Assembly: GCA_022695795.1 (NCBI GenBank)
Contig: MU404155.1
Coordinates: 62,001 to 126,000 of the forward strand
Length of the DNA: 64,000 nt
Direction: 5' to 3'
Source: Biscogniauxia marginata
Taxonomy: Eukaryota; Ascomycota; Sordariomycetes; Xylariales; Xylariaceae
The first letter of the stretch is position 1; each line of letters begins with the position of its first letter. This document shows, in pieces, positions 43,801 through 55,467 of this stretch. The position numbers and the translations under genes are program-made. The notes under the pieces are model-generated. The model was not told the DNA's origin, did not search any database, and saw only the letters and a program-made list of their open reading frames with translations.

Positions 43801-44682
43801 TGCCATCCCCTCGAAAATCATGTCGAAAATATCAAAGACGACCATAGTCATATGCTCGTTCCCAGTCTTAGCAATGCCAAGCAGGAGCTCACACAGAGAC
43901 TCAATATTCTTACACGGCCAGCCCCCGCTCGCAGCTGCAACGGTCTTGACAAGCTGTAAGGCATGTATGAGAGCGGGATCATGCTCGGACTTCTTCTGTT
44001 TTCTTGACGCTGCGGCCTTGCCGGCCAACTCAGATAGGCTCTGCATGGCCGTCTCAGCACACAAATCGGCTGCGGGGTGGTCGAGAGACGGGCTTGGTGG
44101 TGGATTCTTGAGGACTTTTCGTAACGCATCCTGGGCCCGCTTCCGTACTTTCGGTCTATGGTCCATAGCAAGGTGCAAAAGTCCCGCTACAGCCCTCCGC
44201 GGGCTGATTTCGTTCGTGGGAAGTTTCCATGCCGCAGAATCTTGCGCAAGAAGTAGAGACTCGAGGCAACCAATCGACGGCTTGAGCAACGGGGCTTCAG
44301 CATCGACCAGGAGTAATACGGGGGCGAGCAATGTGAGGATCTGGGTGAATTTAGACCGAAGGAGAGGTTCCGGCGCAAAGGGCGTAACGATATCGAGCAG
44401 ATAAACCACGGATGGGGTTAATTCTTTGTTGACCTGTCCATCCCCAATTGACTGACCCAACAAAGCCAATAGAGCGGCAAAGTATCCTGTCGGTGTTGGT
44501 TGAGTGTCCTGCTCCTTCAGCGTCTCTTCAACCGCCTTCAAAACCACCACTGTCTAGAGGGCCAAGCTTAGTTAGTCGTTTGCCTTGCTGATTCCTGGGA
44601 CAACTCCAGATTTTCTCACCTGCTGTTGGCTTTGAAGGTTAGGCGACCGGATCTTGTCCAGTTTTGCCTCCAAAGTCGCCAT
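40894..44682 (-). CDS. RRP12: Ribosomal RNA processing protein Rrp12 (NUC173 domain)
   Basis: A 21-codon first exon (44682-44620, MATLEAKLDKIRSPNLQSQQQ) joins across a 66-nt intron to a single 3660-nt exon, for 1240 aa; yeast Rrp12 is 1228. The body is a HEAT-type helical solenoid with the NUC173 signature region around LLPFIPDTSLHFIPSVLSEVVIYCKENNERAR. The C-terminal ~250 residues are charged: a basic RKTKERSKRHKDAAK segment, acidic patches with phosphorylatable SEDSDASGDSDDE, and a terminal RGG/GRG-rich tail. Rrp12 is a karyopherin-like factor needed for maturation and export of both ribosomal subunits. The long plus-strand frames across it are shadows. A palindromic TACCTTAGGTA motif lies 163 bp upstream of the start. 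Confidence 0.93.
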
Positions 44683-45179
44683 CTTGAGGTCAGAATGCGC
44701 AAACTGTGTAGTGTTGTTAACAGTTGAATTACCTTGAGACGCCTGAGAATTTTGGGATTTTTTTTTGATTCTGCATTTCTTATCGGGGCTTATCGCTACT
44801 TAACCCCACCACTCTAAATGTCACTAAATGGAGCTACCAGGCATGTACCTTAGGTACGTACCCACCTAAGTACAGACATGGAACCTTGGTACATTTAGTA
44901 CGAAACTCGGACAGGAACCAAAATAAGATGGCTGTGAAAACAGAGGGAAAATATAAGGAACAACAAGATGTATTTCATGCATGTATTGTCGTAAGAAGAG
45001 CCAATGCTAAAACACCTAGGCAATCTGCTTCACTTGCCAAATTATGGCAAAGTCCTTAGACCTCCTTGGGTTTCGCAGGACGATGCAAGTTACTAACTGA
45101 ATCTCAGTCCCAATCCAACAGAAACTCCGTAAAGGGCTTGTTTCATCTTCGGCGTCTCGTATTCCTACGCCCTGTCCCG
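44683..45179. other. Spacer: RRP12 promoter and SEC17 3' region
   Basis: This 497-bp spacer separates tandem minus-strand genes. A T-rich run lies near 44758-44767 and a GTACCTTAGGTAC palindrome at 44845-44857. No gene is seen. Confidence 0.6.
44845..44857. repeat. Palindrome of TACCT/AGGTA half-sites, 1-nt gap
   Basis: GTACCTTAGGTAC is an exact inverted repeat around a central T. It lies 163 bp upstream of the RRP12 start codon. It is one of a family of such elements in this window. Confidence 0.85.
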
Positions 45180-46235
45180 TTAAGAGAAGTCTTCGCCAGC
45201 TTCCTCGATGTTTCCCTTGACCCGTACAAGGATCGTAGTCTTCCATTTGTCGAGCTTGCTCATTTGATCGTACTGGAACAGCTTATCCGTGAACGACTCC
45301 TGGTCTTGCGCTTCCAAGGCAGCCGTCAGGTCCACCAGTAGCTGGTGTTCACGGTTGCTAGGGAATGTTGGGTCGAGGTCTCGGTAGTTTTCCAACGCCC
45401 GGTTAGTGGCGACCAAATCGTTCGTCGCAAGGTGGCATATGCCCGCCTTGAGGAAGTAGTCTTTGACGCTGTAGCGCATCAGGTTGTTATTGATAGATGC
45501 CGTAGCGACTTTCTCGTATTGTTGGATCGCCTTGTAGTAGTCGCCCTCTAGCGCAGCAAGGTCTGCCACCTTAAGCCAGAGCTTATTGGCCAACCTGGGA
45601 GAGGAAATCAGTCTCTAGGTCTCGAATATTCCCATCCAACGCTAGAAAAACTTACGCCGCAGCATTGTCTCCCTCATACCACCCAGCAGCAGCTTCGTAG
45701 CACTCGAGCGCGCGCTTCGTATCACCGACCTCAACCTCGAAGACCTCTCCCATGTTCTCCTTGTGCTGCGCCGCTCGTCTGAAGTTGCCCTTCTTACAAT
45801 ACTGGTTGACGGCGAAGTCGAGACACCTCACGGCGTCCTCGGGGTTCTCTTTTCGGTAAACCTTGAAGGCATCGACTAGCGTGTTTGCGGCGTCGTCCGG
45901 TTCGTTGAGGTTCTTGCTCTGGACTGCGGCCGCCTTCTCGAATGCCTGACCAGCCTCCCGGTCTGCGATAGCCTATGTCAGTATCGAAGCCGACTAGCGA
46001 TGCGAGGTATGGCAAGGCCAGCATACTCATCTTCTGCATCCGGAAGGCATTTGCGGCCTCTATATATAGATCTGCGGCATTCATATACTTGTCTTCACGG
46101 CCGCCAAAGAGGCTAAAGCCGCCGGACGCTGAGGAAAGCGCCTTGTCTGCCTGTATCCGAAGTCAGCGCCAGCGAGGCGGGGGGCGGGGCAGCATGTTCG
46201 ACCTTCTGCAGCAGAGCGCGAGGATCCCCTGACAT
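45180..46235 (-). CDS. SEC17: Alpha-SNAP, Sec17
   Basis: Four exons (46235-46203, 46150-46027, 45962-45656, 45594-45180) give 292 aa, the size of yeast Sec17. The first exon MSGDPRALLQK joins to ADKALSSASGGFSLFGGREDKYMNAADLY; later blocks AGQAFEKAAAVQ, NLNEPDDAANTLVDAFKVYRKENPEDA and LMRYSVKDYFLKAGICHLA mark the TPR-like helical sheet, and the C-terminus is acidic. Alpha-SNAP recruits NSF/Sec18 to SNARE complexes for disassembly. The first donor (GTCGAA) is weak but needed, since the 52-nt intron is not a multiple of three; the second uses GTATGC. It shares the fusion pathway with VTI1, about 5 kb away, probably by coincidence. Confidence 0.92.
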
Positions 46236-48064
46236 GGTGATAGAATTCTGTGTGTAGTTTGTATTGAAGGCAAGGTAGTATTCGGATGCTCAATTTCGGT
46301 CGCGAGAGTGAAATGGGTTGCGTTAGGTATTTTATAACAAAGAAAAGGTGGCTTGGGTTGTTGCGTGGTTGATGTTACTCGTTTGGCTCAGCTCAAACGT
46401 GGATGTGAACAAGTGAGCAAGTGGCTATGACATCGCACCCCCCCCCCCGGTCGAGCTCCGTTTTTATACCTCCTAAGTCTCTACTACTTGTCCTTTACAG
46501 GCTAACACCTATTCGCGCAACAGAGAAATCTGGCTACAAGCCGAGAAGAAACTTAAAAAAAACCTAAAAGTTCACGACGTCCTTGGTAATTGATTATCTA
46601 TCTACTTGGTCCATATATTTTATGTAATATCTCGCGAGTCTAAATTTATATGAACCACCCCGGGAATCTCTGAACCGCTATTTCATGTGTACAAGGCAAT
46701 TGATGTATCTTCTACTTGCTGCACTCAGAACCCTGGTTGTTTCTGCCTGCAGGAGTATCGAGTCCAAGACAACATTCGTCTTCATGTGTATGTACCTATG
46801 GACATGTAGGCTGTTACATGTACCTAAGTCGCTTGGCTAATACCTTAGGTAACACGTTCTCTCTGAATAGGAAACTCGTTGAAGATGTATCATCAACGAA
46901 GGTCTGCCCAGGTACCTTAGTAAGGTATCAGGTCAGTATTTCGTGCCTGGTGAAGATAGTATCGTCTGAATAGATTCAGCTTTCAGAGTGGATTAGTAGT
47001 ATATGTATTAGGTGGGAGCACTCTCGCTAAACCAGCCTCTTGAGACGCAGTCTGAAGCTCCAGGCTAGTGATGAGCCTCGATTTCGGGGCTGAGTGGTTA
47101 AATTGTAAGTCTCCTAGATCTTTCATCATATCTATCTCGTATAACGACGCATCAATATAGAGCTCGCCCCATCATACCATCCACAAAGATAGCGAAATGC
47201 AACTACTTGCCTCGCCGACTTCGTGACAAGCCTCGAGTTAGTGTGCAAGAGCCTAATGCCAATGGGCCAAGAATAGGAATTGTGGGATATTACTATAATT
47301 TCTTATCACCACCTCGGCCACCGTTGGGTGCACCTCAATGGCCAACCTCTCTTCTATGCAGACGGTCCTTTCATTGCTGCCATGATGTGGGAGTACGTGC
47401 ATAGTAGAAAGCTAGGTGCTGGGAGATATCATTTAAACTTGCCAGGAGGTAAGGCAAAGTAACAATTAAATGTGAGTCGCACGGTAAGTAAAAGCCGCGG
47501 CTCATGTCACATGACGTTGCCGCAGTCAAAGCTTACAGGTAGGTACTACATGTACCTATGTGCCGTCGGCTGTAGGTGGGGCGGTTGTAGTTTAACTTCC
47601 CCCTCCATTTCTATTCAACGACGATTAGGTATTGCACAGAGGTCAGCTTACTATAGGACTCCACTTTATAGCGGCGGGATCGAGACTGGAGCTCACCTTT
47701 AGTTCAGCTCCAGATACATTATTAGACCACGTTGAGTCCCTTTTTGTCTCTTTGTCGTTCCCTCCACAACTACGCGACACCGGTATTCTACAACGTTCGG
47801 TTGCGATTAGCCCAAGGCATACATATACCTATACCTATACCTACCTACCTATTGGTCTGACCCTCACCTCAATCTGTTCGGAACCCGTCGGAACCCGTCC
47901 TTGTCTAATTGGTCGTCATTGCTTGACTGCTCTAGACACTATTCAGATTAGACAACGATCACTTCATAACGTTTCTGTATTTGCGCTACACCAAGTACTA
48001 GGTTCTAGTTCCTAGCTCAGGAGCATAGTCGGGGGCTTAACACGACGAGAGCTAGGCACGGCCC
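46236..48064. other. Divergent spacer between SEC17 and FAD1
   Basis: This 1.8-kb region holds the SEC17 and FAD1 promoters. Notable elements are a C11 run at 46438-46448, a TACCTTAGGTA palindrome at 46841-46851 and an ACATATACCTATACC-type repeat at 47820-47850. Short frames near 47207-47462 are open but have no recognisable domain or initiation context, and I do not call them. Confidence 0.5.
46841..46851. repeat. Palindrome of TACCT/AGGTA half-sites, 1-nt gap
   Basis: TACCTTAGGTA lies 606 bp upstream of the SEC17 start and repeats the core of the element upstream of RRP12. Confidence 0.85.
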
Positions 48065-49381
48065 ATGATGATACAAGACTACAGCGAGCACGCTGCTGCT
48101 GCCTCACGGACAAAGCCGGCGCTCAATGGCCACCCTACGAAGCCTGACTCGCCTCCACGCTCCTTGCACGACGTGTGTTTGAAGCTAAGGGAGAGAGTTG
48201 ATGCCTTCTTAGCGGAGGAGCCGGAGACGCCTCTACTTCGTAATGTGCAGGCGCAAGTGCGCGTGTCAATGGGCGTGGTGGAGGAAGCGTTAAGCAGATA
48301 CCGGTGCGTCATTCTCCTGTTCCTCGTCCACCTGGAGTGCCATTCCGTATTAGCTAACGCTTTCATGCGCAGGCTCGAGCAGATGGCTCTCTCGTACAAC
48401 GGTGGGAAAGACTGTACGTGCTAGGGGCTTATGGCTCCAATTCCTATCTCTCTAGGACAGAGGCTGACTCCTAATCTACAGGTCTTGTGCTCCTCGTTAT
48501 AATCCTAGCCTGCCTTGCACGGCACTTCCCCTCGCCCTCCAAAACCCCTTCTAAAGCGAACATGCAGAACGGGTCCGCCAACCCCGCACCCCTCCCGGAC
48601 AAGTTCCAGTCTATCTATATTGTCTCCCCGCACCCCTTCCCTGAAATTGACACCTTTGTCGCCTCGTCGAGCGCTGAATACCATCTCGAAGTCGCGCGCT
48701 ATGTGTTGCCGATGAAGAAAGGGCTTGAGGTGTACCTAGCGGAGCGCCCAAGTATACAAGCTGTTTTTGTAGGAACCCGGAGGACCGATCCGCATGGTGA
48801 GAATTTAAAACACTTTGACCCGACGGACGCGGACTGGCCAGATTTTATGCGGGTGCATCCGGTAATTGACTGGCACTATGGTACGTAGCCCATGTGCACA
48901 GCCCCCGAGGCTTTTTGGATACCTCTAGAACGCCCCTGGAGTTATACGTTCTAGAGTCAGGCTCCATAGCCTTCAAGATACCTCAGATCCAGCATTGGCT
49001 AACCACGGAAATTTGAACAGCGGAGATTTGGGCAGTAAGTGCTAATCCTAGGCTTCCTGGCTATTCAGGGGAGGAAAAGGAATGACGGTTAAAGAGGCGG
49101 GGGTATCACGAAACAAGGCTAATGATATATTAGTTCATCCGACATTTAGGGCTTTCATATTGTCCTCTATATGACCAGGTAAGTTAGGTCCCAAGAGGCG
49201 AAGATAAAGGTGTAGAGTTGCCATACTAATGGTGTCGAAGGGGTATACGAGCCTAGGTGGGAAACGGGATACACATCCAAATCCTCATCTAAAGAAGGTA
49301 GGGGGCGAGAACGGAGAGATATTCCGACCCGCCTACGAACTGATAGGAGATGACGAAGAACGGCTGGGTAGGGACAAATGA
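48065..49381 (+). CDS. FAD1: FAD synthetase (FMN adenylyltransferase)
   Basis: Six exons are inferred: 48065-48303, 48373-48413, 48482-48880, 49021-49034, 49134-49178 and 49241-49381, for 292 aa; yeast Fad1 is 306. The PAPS-reductase-like ATP-pyrophosphatase fold is shown by LALSYNGGKDC-type MALSYNGGKDC spanning the second intron, VFVGTRRTDPHGENL, and the C-terminal blocks [32 protein letters not shown]. The enzyme transfers AMP from ATP to FMN to form FAD in the cytosol. The fourth exon is only 14 nt and carries the EIWA motif. Without it and its two neighbours the protein would end at a frame stop after WHYGT. Start is at 48065 or the next Met codon 48068. Confidence 0.9.
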
Positions 49382-50081
49382 TGTAGTGATGAGTTTTGTA
49401 AGGTCAGGGGTAACGCATCATGGTTAGAACCATTTGTACCAAACATAGATTTACGGCGCCATTCATCGATAAGTCACACGAGTTTTAGACATCAATAAAA
49501 AAAGACATTGAATAGGTATGGACTTGAACTTTCTTGAACCGCGACGCCTAAAACAATATCGGCCACAGCCGTAAAGCAAGAACCTTAACAAATAAGAGCA
49601 CTAGAAAGATGAGGCTAAAAGTCTGTCCCACCAAGGCTGGTAGACTACGGTTGACATCTGCAGCGGCTAATCCTGCCAAGTCGGGCTCCTAAGCACTTAG
49701 CTACAAGGTAACCTACCCAAGGTACTGTACCTCCTAGCTTAGACTAGCCTAATTCTGACCCTTTTTTTTTCTTCAACCCTTCAATGATTGTCTATCACTT
49801 ACATAATTACGTCTAACATCTACCTTTTCATTACCTACCGACTTCTATCAACTTCAAAAGACACACTATCTGTCTGAGAAACCGTCTCGAGCCTAATTGA
49901 AGCTACGTAAATTGAGCTTTGTAGCACGATTTGGTAATATACCACCTACATACCTAGGTACCTACCTACCTGCCGAATAGTGCTCTCAAAGTTTTCCCCC
50001 TCCTGCGGAATTCAGGATCTTCAAAGAGGGGGAGAGAGAGAGGAAGAAAGGAAGGAAGGAAGGAAACGACATATACGGAAA
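49382..50081. other. Spacer between FAD1 and the GatC-like gene
   Basis: This 700-bp stretch includes the FAD1 3' UTR and the GatC-like promoter. A TACCTAGGTA palindrome followed by CCTACCTACC lies at 49951-49970, and a GGAAGGAA repeat immediately precedes the start codon. Confidence 0.55.
49951..49960. repeat. Palindrome TACCTAGGTA
   Basis: Exact 10-bp palindrome 122 bp upstream of the GatC-like start. It is one of three exact copies in the window. Confidence 0.9.
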
Positions 50082-50792
50082 ATGAACACCACACCACGCA
50101 TTCTTACCCAAAGCCGCCTCGCGGCACCCTCCCAAACACGCCTCCTCTCCTCTTCCTCTTCCTCCTCCCCATCCCCATCCCCATCCCTATCCCAACTCAC
50201 AACCCTCCTATCAAAGCCAACCTGGTCCGTCCGCTCCCTCCTCCCCTCCCCCTCCCCTTCATCCCCATCCCCTTCATCCCCCTCCCAACCCAAAATAACC
50301 CCCCAAACCCTCCACCACCTCCTCCGCCTCTCAGCCCTACCCCTCCCATCATCCACCGCCGCCGCCAACAACAAAAACAACGAAGAAGAAGAAGAAGAAG
50401 CCTCCCTCCTCGCGACGCTAGACTCGCAGCTCGGCTTCGTGCGCGCCGTGCGCGGCGTCGACACGCGCGGCGTGGAGCCGCTGCGCGCCATACGCGACGA
50501 GACGCGCGCGGGGCTGGAGCGGCAGACGGTCGGGGTCGCGGCGCTGAGGGGGGCGCTCGGCCGCGAGGTGGTGGTGGGGCACGCGCGGAGGCCGCGGCGG
50601 CGGCGGCGGCGGGGAGAGGAAAAGGGGGCCCAGGAGGAGGACGAGGAGAATAATTGGGATGTGCTGGGCGGTGCGAGCGAGACTGCTGCTGCGAGGTATT
50701 TCGTGGTTAGGGCCGGAAGTGATGGCGGCGGCGATGCTGGTAGTGGTAGCAGTGCTGGTAGTTCAAAGAATGGAGATTCGCATCTAATCTAA
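50082..50792 (+). CDS. Mitochondrial GatC-like subunit of Glu-tRNA(Gln) amidotransferase
   Basis: This single-exon gene encodes 236 aa from the ATG at 50082. The first ~35 residues are Arg/Ser/Thr-rich without acids, fitting a mitochondrial presequence. The core, WSVRSLLP, then KITPQTLHHLLRLSALPLP and LATLDSQLGFVRAVRGVDTRGVEPLRAIRDET, follows the GatC pattern of two helices and the VDT-GV-P...R-D segment. GatC stabilises the GatA-GatB complex that converts Glu-tRNA(Gln) to Gln-tRNA(Gln). Runs of Ser-Pro and Glu, and a polyArg stretch near residue 172, are encoded by microsatellite-like sequence and may be disordered. Yeasts use GatF instead; filamentous fungi keep a GatC-type subunit. The frame is open upstream to 49980, but that part looks like leader. 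Confidence 0.65.
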   Translation: MNTTPRILTQSRLAAPSQTRLLSSSSSSSPSPSPSLSQLTTLLSKPTWSVRSLLPSPSPSSPSPSSPSQPKITPQTLHHLLRLSALPLPSSTAAANNKNNEEEEEEASLLATLDSQLGFVRAVRGVDTRGVEPLRAIRDETRAGLERQTVGVAALRGALGREVVVGHARRPRRRRRRGEEKGAQEEDEENNWDVLGGASETAAARYFVVRAGSDGGGDAGSGSSAGSSKNGDSHLI

Positions 50793-51160
50793 GACGGGCC
50801 GGACAAGGGATGTACATGCACGGATTCGATATCTTAAGGACGACATTACGGTAGTGCAAGCGGATAGAAGTAATAAGCTGCTTCATAAAAGAGAAATACA
50901 TTCATCGAGGATCGCGTGGGCGTTTTGCTCTATCTATGGTTGTGTGGGGGCGGATCGGTGCCCTCTGGTATATACTCCCATCTTTCAATGCCGCCGAGGG
51001 AAATCTAATCATGCATCTAACAGGCTGCCCATCCATCTATGAGCTGTCCTGGAAGCCATTCGCCATGTTCTATATTATACACTATCATATCACATTTGCC
51101 TGTTCCTAGCCACTACCATACGCAAATTCATGGTGCTAGAAGTGGTGTCTCCATGAACCT
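50793..51160. other. Convergent spacer
   Basis: This 368-bp stretch between the stops of the GatC-like and DUF726 genes should hold their 3' UTRs. Nothing else is seen. Confidence 0.6.
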
Positions 51161-53789
51161 TTACGAACGAGTTTCCTGGCCGACATGTCGATTCTCCTTG
51201 CCGTTCAGCCTCGGGCGGCCTGTGTTCCTTTGTGTCATAGCCTGGCCTGCTGCTACGTGACGTTGACCTTGATCCTGAGCCCGCTTAAAGAAAAGGTTCT
51301 CGGCCTCCTTCTCCTGCCACGGTGTCGTTATGTGTCTGTCGCTGTCGAGCTTTTCTTCTTCGCGAGCCATTTGCACTAGCATATCCATCTGACTATCGAC
51401 CACGGAATAGTCAATATCCTCCCAGTTCAGATTCTTTAGAATTTTTCCGACGGAATACTGGTATCGAAGATGATTTACGATAATATTGCTCAGATCCACG
51501 TTCTCGACCATTGGGACGCCAGTGACAGGCTGTAAACCTGCAACACCATAGTGCCAGGCGCAATTTCGGTAGAGAAAGCCAAGCAGATAGTCCGTCTCAG
51601 ACCAAACATTGACCAACCTGCCAGGGACGACACTCTTCATTGTCGCCCAAGCGTGGATATCGCTCGGGCAAGGCGCACCCATCATGACAACATTCTCGAC
51701 GATTCCGAAGGCACGCTTCTCTGCCAACGACATTAAGCAGGAGTATATAATTCGAGCGCCGAGACTGTAACCAACAAGTGTCACCGCTCTCTCCCCTTGG
51801 ATTTTATTCATGAGAATCTCGGCGAGGACCAAACCTGCCTTCTCTGCACGAACCATTCCGATGGTCCAAGGATTGTCGACGACTTTGCTGATCTTCAAGA
51901 GATGGGTCGGCCATCGAGACTCCTGCAAACTTGTAGATACTAGAAAAGTTTTAGTGCTTGGTCAACTGGGGCGGGTATGTGATGCTTATTTACGATTGCA
52001 GTCAACCATGTCTCTCTTCGTGGCACTCCAAGCCGCATTCTTAACGACAGTCCCCAATGCCGCACCCATCTTCATCATCGCCTCAACCTCCCATCTAAGG
52101 GCATAGACTTCGGTTTGATCTCCCAAAACTTGCCAAGGATGGCGAAAATCTTTATCTTGAGTGATCCAACCGCCAATTCCGATCGTAACACGCATCCGGC
52201 GGTCTTCTGCAGGGACATCCTTAGGATCGATGAACTCGGATCCGAGAGATCCATGCATAGGAATCATGGCGAAGTCCTGAACATCCTTTGCATAAGCATC
52301 CATCATCTTGCCGCCCTGCCGGGCTCCATATAACCCGAACAAGGTACCGACAGGGACGGTGCTTTCCGACGAGCCTATGGCACCGAGTAAATTTGCCGTC
52401 GTCGTAGGGGCCAGCCCAATGCCTCCAAACACAGTTCCGAGACCTGCATTGACGAGGGGTTCTGCCAGGACATTATTGACGGGAATCGGCGTAGTACCAG
52501 CAACGGCAGTGCTCCTCCAGCGTTTGGGTGGCTTGCCTTCTTCTGCTCGCCTCTGGGCTATTTCCTCGTGAGGTATGCCTTTGATAATTTGCGCAAGGGC
52601 CCGGGAAACTCTGCCTTCGTCCTGTAATAGGACAAACGGCGGAATGTGCAGAGAAGTGGATAGTTTAAGGAGGAAAATCCTAGCGTAAGATGAATACTGG
52701 TCTCCTCCCAGGATCAACAACAGAATCGAATGCAATATCAGAGCACGTTTCTCCTTAGCGCAGTTGCGAAGCAGGGTGAACATTTCCGGGTAGCGTCGAA
52801 TGTGACCAGTGTTAGAATCCTCGATCGATGGGTTCGGCCCTAGAATGACATGTCAGCTTTCTACTAATGTCGAGGTAAATTGCCAATTATCAAGATTAAG
52901 CACGGTCCGACCATTTTCACGAAATAAACAGTCGTAAAAGAAAAGCTTAGCACACGGGCAAAGTGACAGCATGACGGTTAGGGGGTTGAGGCCCGCGCAG
53001 TATATGTAATCAAAATTCGGGGCCCAAAAAGAGAGGAAACCCGGACGTATACTTGCGGCAGCCGTAGAGGAAGAACTTACCAGGGGGTCTGGCAGGTCTT
53101 CCTCTCCCGGCAGTGCCGGTCCGTCTGGCATTACCTGGCGCTTGTTGTGGCTCCTGGCGTACAACGTTGCCACCGGTGCCACCGTTCTTGATGACGATAT
53201 CTCCAACACGTCTCAAAACCACGAGGCGCCATTTTCCAAAGTGTCCCAGGACGTCTCGCTTCAACTCAGACATGCTGGAAACGACGATCTCGTTCTCATT
53301 CTTCCTGGACAGGATAGTGGTTTCCTCGGGGGATTTGGGAAGGATCAGCGTGGGTTTGGAGGTGTGCGTATCGTTTGCGGGTAGAATTTTGGGCTTGAGA
53401 ATCTCCTTCAGGGCTTCGCGGTCCTCCAAGTCGGGCTTCTCGACGGGCAGACCAATGTCACCGTATAGATAACGGTACTTTTCGCTGCGAGGATTGGGTA
53501 TGTTCATGACTGCTGCTTTGGGAAGCTTGATCCGAATTCCTCCATCGGATTCGTCTCTGGTGGGATTTAGATGGTCGAAGGTATCGCGTATCTTCCGCTG
53601 CATATCGTCAAGGATGGAGGCCACGAGGACCTGGAGCTGCTTAGCCTGCTCAGGGCTCAACATGGCGCTCAAGTCAAGCTCAGGACGTTTTGGAGGGAAG
53701 GACTTGGCAGTGTTGCGGCGCGCCATGGTGTCGCTTTTTTGGCTTTCATCGCCAGATGAGTAGGTTGAATGTTCGGATGGAGTCTCCAT
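51161..53789 (-). CDS. DUF726/TMCO4-family lipase-like protein (Mil1-like)
   Basis: Three exons (53789-53081, 52839-51994, 51939-51161) with introns of 241 and 54 nt give 777 aa. The N-terminal ~235 residues are charged and helical. The central exon has hydrophobic, Gly-rich segments (FGGIGLAPTTTANLLGAIGSS and others). The third exon has an alpha/beta-hydrolase core with the nucleophile elbow GYSLGA (Ser near residue 577), the ENVVMMGAP strand and NVWSETDYLLG with a candidate catalytic Asp. This is the family of human TMCO4 and yeast Mil1, a putative lipase that interacts with the AP-1 adaptor. Substrate is unknown. The last acceptor was chosen because it restores LSTSLQESRWP in frame. The first intron is long and could hide a small exon. 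Confidence 0.85.
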
Positions 53790-54198
53790 CTTGGAATTGG
53801 GAGGGAAACAATGTGCTTTTGTGGTTTATGGACGACAGGAAGGAAGGGCCTCGTAGAATTGTTGGAAGGAGCGACTGGTTGACTGGCCACGGTTACAAAG
53901 GTTGCTGTGGTGAGTGTTCGCGGTTCAACTGATGGCAGGAGCAGTGGACTGACTGAGGAGGCAACCGCTCTGGGATGGTGGGCAATGCACCGATTTCTTG
54001 ACATCACAAGCGGCAACACAAGTACATCTAAAAGAATTACATGTAACTACTAACCAAATCGCGGGGTAGTTAGGGAATAGGGTAAATATGGGAATGCAGT
54101 ACGCCGTCTTCTGAAAAGACCCTGTGACACATAGCAAACGGCTTCCTTGATAGTACATGCTACTTACCTATCTACAGTCATGCGTGCCTGTTTCCCGC

Positions 54199-54227
54199 AG
54201 TCACCAGTAGTCACCAGTAGTCACCAG
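54199..54227. repeat. 10-bp tandem repeat AGTCACCAGT, 2.9 copies
   Basis: Two complete copies and one nine-base partial copy lie head to tail in spacer DNA. Confidence 0.9.
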
Positions 54228-54375
54228 GCATATATCCGTGGGCCAACATCAAGCTCGTGCGCCGTTCCGCCAATGCCCTGGGTGTTGCTGCAACTAGGGT
54301 CTTCATTATCTGGATTGAATTGCCAGACAAAGAGGTTATGGAACTGCACCTATTTGTGTCAGGGGTAAACAACTC

Positions 54376-54385
54376 TACCTAGGTA
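54376..54385. repeat. Palindrome TACCTAGGTA
   Basis: Exact 10-bp palindrome, 587 bp upstream of the DUF726 gene start on the opposite strand. Confidence 0.9.
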
Positions 54386-55446
54386 TATACGTTGTTATAC
54401 TAAGTATGACAGGCAGACATCTCATAGGAGTAAACTGGGACAACCGGATTTGGAAATACTATAGGTTAGTTTCGACACCAGGGCGAGAGTTAGTTAGTCT
54501 TTGATTTTCTCTCAGGTTGAATGGTAATTGCATAGACTCAAACCTAGAAGCCATACGCTAGATCTACAAGGTAACTAGCAAAGAAAGAATACCTGGTACA
54601 GACACATAAGTGATACTAAAACATGTTCATCTATATGGTCTTAGCCGATGTCTTCCACATATCAGGTAGCTAACACAGGTTGGTTAACTCAGGTCTGTCC
54701 AGCAAACTTACAAAGCGCAAGTACTATTGCCTTGTCGCAAAAGCTGGGCTTGCTCTTGTATTCCGTTACGAAGCCTAGACCAAGTTTGTCTAATACATAC
54801 AGGACTATCCCGAGAAGCTGCTCTACTCATTTAAAGACCACGACCTTAAAAAGTGCATCTCTACTCGGCTAATACCGAACTGTAAGTCGTCTCGCGTGAT
54901 ATGTGGGACGAATAAGAAGAATCATTGCGGAGGCGACTTGACTCGGATATTCGATGCCATGAGTTGGTGGATTTGAGTCCAACCGATATTTTTATCCAAT
55001 AGCAGTCATAATCATTTCATCGTGAAGACATCTTGCTTCAACAAAGACCTACATGTAATCATCAGGTACATACATACCTACATACCTATATCGTAGAGAC
55101 GATACATGTAGTTGGATGCAGAAACACTAGCGTACATGTAATTCCTAAAAGAAATCGTTGCCCCTAAACGATCTCATCCCAACATATCATTGGCCAAGGC
55201 TTGGAGATATTAGATATGTACCACCTATACATTTTTGAGCCAATCATACAGAAATAGTAGTATCGTGTAACAACCCTTCGTGTAGTCCAGTCTGTTATTG
55301 ATGTTTCCAGTTTTTGTCGCAACCTCATCTTGATGCAGTACAGGTTACACAAGCTAGCATGGATAAGCTGTACCATATTACATCTAGCATCATACTCGCT
55401 ATTGCCCATTTCCCCAGCCACATGTACCCTGGATATATAAGAGCTA

Positions 55447-55467
55447 GGTATCTGGTATCTGGTATCT
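55447..55467. repeat. 7-bp tandem repeat GGTATCT x3
   Basis: Three perfect copies in spacer DNA, preceded by CTA so that the first forms CTAGGTATCT. Confidence 0.9.

Noticed and set aside
43727..44404. 225-codon plus-strand frame over RRP12
   Set aside because: Antisense shadow of a clear RRP12 exon.
39078..46235. VTI1 and SEC17 as a functional trafficking cluster
   Set aside because: They share a pathway but RRP12 lies between them, orientations differ and fungal housekeeping genes often neighbour by chance.
47085..47125. GCTGAGTGGTTAA, resembling the D-arm of tRNA-Ser/Leu
   Set aside because: No anticodon stem, T-arm or acceptor pairing can be built around it.
47207..47462. Two overlapping small frames between SEC17 and FAD1
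   Set aside because: No known motif and no supporting splice or codon-usage signal.
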